The position numbers and the translations under genes are program-made. A stretch of DNA of 10,302 nt, from NCBI GenBank assembly GCA_004151065.3, contig NWUY0300020672.1, forward strand, positions 1-10,302, in the 5' to 3' direction. The notes under the pieces are model-generated. The model did no database searches and was not told the origin of the DNA. It saw only the letters and a list, made by a program, of their open reading frames with translations. The DNA is from Larix sibirica (Eukaryota > Streptophyta > Pinopsida > Pinales > Pinaceae). Shown one piece after another: positions 8,739 to 10,302 of this stretch. Position 1 is the first letter of the stretch; each line of letters opens with the position of its first letter.

Positions 8739-9043
8739 TTAAAATGTTCTGGAATACTTTTTTATTTCGTACATAATGGAGGAAATTGACACAAGTTCCT
8801 TATTGAGTGCTGAGCTACCTCCTATTCGCTTTATGCAATCTGAAAGTCTTGTGTAGTATAGCAAAAGCTGTGTCAGAGCAGCTTTCAAGATCTCCATACC
8901 ACAAAGGAAATTGCTGAAAGATGTAATTACATCTTTATGCATAACCTCAATTGTTCCTTTCCAGCGACATGCAAAGTCTTTCACTAGGGGTTCAACTTCA
9001 TTAACCGTGACAGGTTTTTCTGAACTAGAATTTGTGTCTTCAC
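8739..9043 (-). CDS. VPS52: VPS52 terminal exon (C-terminal 100 residues)
   Basis: VPS52 is a subunit of the GARP complex (VPS51-54) and the related EARP complex, which tether vesicles returning from endosomes to the trans-Golgi network; the Arabidopsis gene is known as POKY POLLEN TUBE. This exon follows acceptor GCAG at 9047-9044; its first two bases complete a split Gly codon. It encodes about 100 residues to a TAA at 8739-8741. The tail GMEILKAALTQLLLYYTRL, then SALNKELVSISSIMYEIKKY and a final RTF, is characteristic of plant VPS52. The start of the exon (EDTNSSSEKP) is variable and polar; EVEPLVKDF begins the conserved part. The frame is intact and looks functional. The apparent ATG just upstream at 9048-9050 spans the splice site and is not the start. 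Confidence 0.92.
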
Positions 9044-9133
9044 CTGCCATTAACAAAGTCTGTTAGTGAATGTGTTTCTTCACTGGTCAGTCAAATTTGC
9101 AGACAGCCATTCAGGATTACATCATAAACATAC
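9044..9133 (-). other. VPS52 last intron (90 bp)
   Basis: Donor GTATGT begins at 9133, acceptor GGCAG ends at 9044, and a CTAAC branch-point-like motif lies at 9062-9066, about 20 bases before the acceptor. It is phase 1: G from the upstream exon joins GT to give Gly. Ninety bases is typical of a small plant intron. Confidence 0.85.
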
Positions 9134-9191
9134 CAGCTCGTGTCTTTACAAATCGGATCAGATCATTGAAGTGCTCTAGCAAGAGATCTTC
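9134..9191 (-). CDS. VPS52: VPS52 penultimate exon (58 bp)
   Basis: This short exon is between acceptor TTTACTGCAG (AG at 9193-9192) and donor GTATGT. It reads EDLLLEHFNDLIRFVKTRA plus the first base of a Gly codon, in phase with the terminal exon; the joined product continues directly into it. The LLLEHF...FVKTRA string matches the region just before the C-terminal domain of plant VPS52. At 58 bp it is too short for simple ORF searches. With the terminal exon it gives about 120 residues; the family is usually near 700, so most of the gene lies beyond the right edge. Confidence 0.9.
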
Positions 9192-9322
9192 CTGCAGTAA
9201 ACAAGTACACTTAGTGAGATCTGAATTGCCTTCAAGATAGGTTCAAAGGGAACAAGTTGGCCTATTAGGAACAGACACATCCATCTTAGCATAAAAATAG
9301 ATTCTTCAATGCTTCAATTCTT

Positions 9323-9352
9323 CAAATGGTAAGTTATCTAACTTACCATTTG
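9323..9352. repeat. Perfect 30-bp palindrome, 14-bp arms
   Basis: CAAATGGTAAGTTA, spacer TC, then TAACTTACCATTTG: all 14 arm bases pair. Each arm contains GGTAAGT, which matches a 5' splice-donor core, so both strands carry a donor-like sequence. It lies in the VPS52 intron about 130 bases upstream (in transcript order) of the penultimate exon. Confidence 0.95.
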
Positions 9353-9907
9353 CCATTATAGCACATCTAATGCTGATTTTCTACTGTACAACAAGAATGA
9401 GATAATTTTGAAGAGAGCAAACAATAAAAGAGGATTAAATGAATCATTTTATCATTATGTATTAATTCAACTTAACCTCTATCATATTAGCACATTTAGT
9501 GTTACTTCTCTGCTCTAGAGGTAGAACTTGCAACTCTCAAGGAGATTGAGCATGCAAAAGGCTACCAGAGTTTTATTTGAAGGCAGCTTTATGACCAAGT
9601 TGATACCAATCTTCTTAGCATTAGATCTTATCCCCGTTTTTTCTGTTAAAGTGGACCAAATGGATACATAGATATGATCTCAACATTGATTCCTCCAGTA
9701 CATACTAGACACACTGATTTGAAGGTTGCATACTTTAGTAGTAGTGTTGAGAAAGCTAGTATTATTACATGCTAGAGACACCATTTGAAGGTAATTAGTA
9801 GTTTTAAAAGGAGTTGAGTATGAATAACTTATGCTATTTGTGGGTTGTTTTATCGCTGTAATTTACCTATTGCATATACTGAAGAATGTATTCCACTGAG
9901 AGACCTG

Positions 9908-9935
9908 CCCACTCCCCACTCCCCACCTCCCTCCC
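9908..9935 (-). other. Potential G-quadruplex tract in the VPS52 intron
   Basis: The plus strand is C-rich: CCC, CCCC, CCCC, CCC, CCC separated by 1-4 bases. The minus strand, which is the VPS52 sense strand, therefore has five G-runs of three or more with short loops, meeting the usual G3+N1-7 rule. The tract is simple-sequence-like and may be a microsatellite-type expansion. Confidence 0.75.
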
Positions 9936-10041
9936 TCAGGGTTGGCTTTCCCCATTGCTAGATGGTGTTGGACATTGTGAACTAATTGTACTGCTTATAT
10001 TATGGTTTTATTGAGCCATGTTCTGTAAGTGAGAAGCTGCA

Positions 10042-10200
10042 ATGGTGTTATATTGGTACCTAAGGAGGGAGATTGTTTTATGCAAAACAAATATAGAATC
10101 TCAAATATCGGATATGTTATCCCAATTAAATGAAGAGAATAATGAATGCCATATATTAATAATGCAGCAGCAGTTACTCCACAGGGTTAGCCCAAGGTAA
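10042..10200 (+). CDS. Small ORF, 52 codons, possible exon or chance ORF
   Basis: From ATG at 10042 to TAA at 10198 the plus strand is open for 52 codons. The C-terminal half is rich in Leu, Ile, Gln, Glu and Asn (QISDMLSQLNEENNE, then HILIMQQQLLHRV), which suggests a helix or coiled coil. The last codons overlap AAGGTAAGC, a good donor consensus, so it could be an exon of a plus-strand gene rather than a whole gene, or it could be chance. I do not recognise a family. It lies antisense to the VPS52 intron. A coding-like plus-strand stretch near 9516-9585 (ELATLKEIEHAKGYQ) also ends in a stop. Confidence 0.2.
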   Translation: MVLYWYLRREIVLCKTNIESQISDMLSQLNEENNECHILIMQQQLLHRVSPR

Positions 10201-10302
10201 GCTATCCATGTCCTCAATACATGTACCAATATGGTAATATCTCACCTATATCATCTAATATTATGTCATTTATGATGAATAGGATTGTCATTGATGACAA
10301 CA

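Larger units (their letters stand above)
9192..10302 (-). other. Upstream VPS52 intron, runs off the right edge
   Basis: On the minus strand I find no further VPS52-like coding sequence from 9192 to the end, so this intron is at least 1.1 kb. It is AT-rich and ends with a pyrimidine-rich tract and TTTACTGCAG. It contains the palindrome at 9323-9352, the C-rich tract at 9908-9935 and the small plus-strand ORF at 10042-10200. Long introns are common in gymnosperms and other large plant genomes, but are not diagnostic. Confidence 0.75.

Noticed and set aside
9339-9420. VPS52 exon upstream of the donor-like GGTAAGT
   Set aside because: The minus-strand frames before this donor hold stops or no VPS52-like residues, so the GGTAAGT is treated as part of the palindrome, not as an exon end.
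9600-9615. TTGATACCAAT as a retrotransposon primer-binding site
   Set aside because: Only about eight bases match the expected site and no LTR end or pol coding sequence adjoins it.

Overview
This window looks like plant nuclear DNA: AT-rich, sparse in genes, and dominated by decayed repeats. Two things are recognisable. (1) Positions 1 to about 5366 hold a degraded Ty3/Gypsy LTR retrotransposon on the minus strand, running right to left through a probable 5' LTR and leader, gag with a zinc knuckle, protease, reverse transcriptase, RNase H and the start of integrase; the rest of integrase and the 3' LTR lie off the left edge. (2) Positions 8739-9191 (minus strand) hold the last two coding exons of VPS52, a subunit of the GARP/EARP vesicle-tethering complexes, with canonical plant splice sites. 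Its upstream intron fills 9192-10302 and leaves the window. The long intron and dense old retroelements suggest a large-genome land plant; a gymnosperm is a guess that the sequence does not settle.

The retroelement is dead. Its open reading fragments lie in several frames broken by stops and frameshifts, and several key residues are changed: protease Asp-Ile-Gly, a zinc knuckle without its His, and Asn at the expected second integrase Asp. Some catalytic positions survive, including the two RT motifs and the first integrase Asp. Its probable 5' LTR/leader (3621-5366) contains a diverged tandem duplication of about 190 bp, a TATA-like box and a candidate LTR edge beside a short inverted repeat.

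The middle (5367-8738) has no gene I can support. It holds a 25-bp-period tandem repeat, a cluster of short inverted repeats near 6600-6750, and a pair of diverged direct repeats of about 200 bp (7541-7738 and 8251-8471) flanking a foldback (8048-8182). These look like remains of non-autonomous elements or a local duplication.

The VPS52 intron carries a perfect 30-bp palindrome with a splice-donor-like sequence on both strands, a C-rich tract able to form a G-quadruplex on the VPS52 sense strand, and a short plus-strand ORF that ends in a donor-like sequence. I found no undescribed multi-gene system. The items that deserve a second look are the intronic palindrome, the G-quadruplex tract and the repeat-foldback-repeat arrangement.
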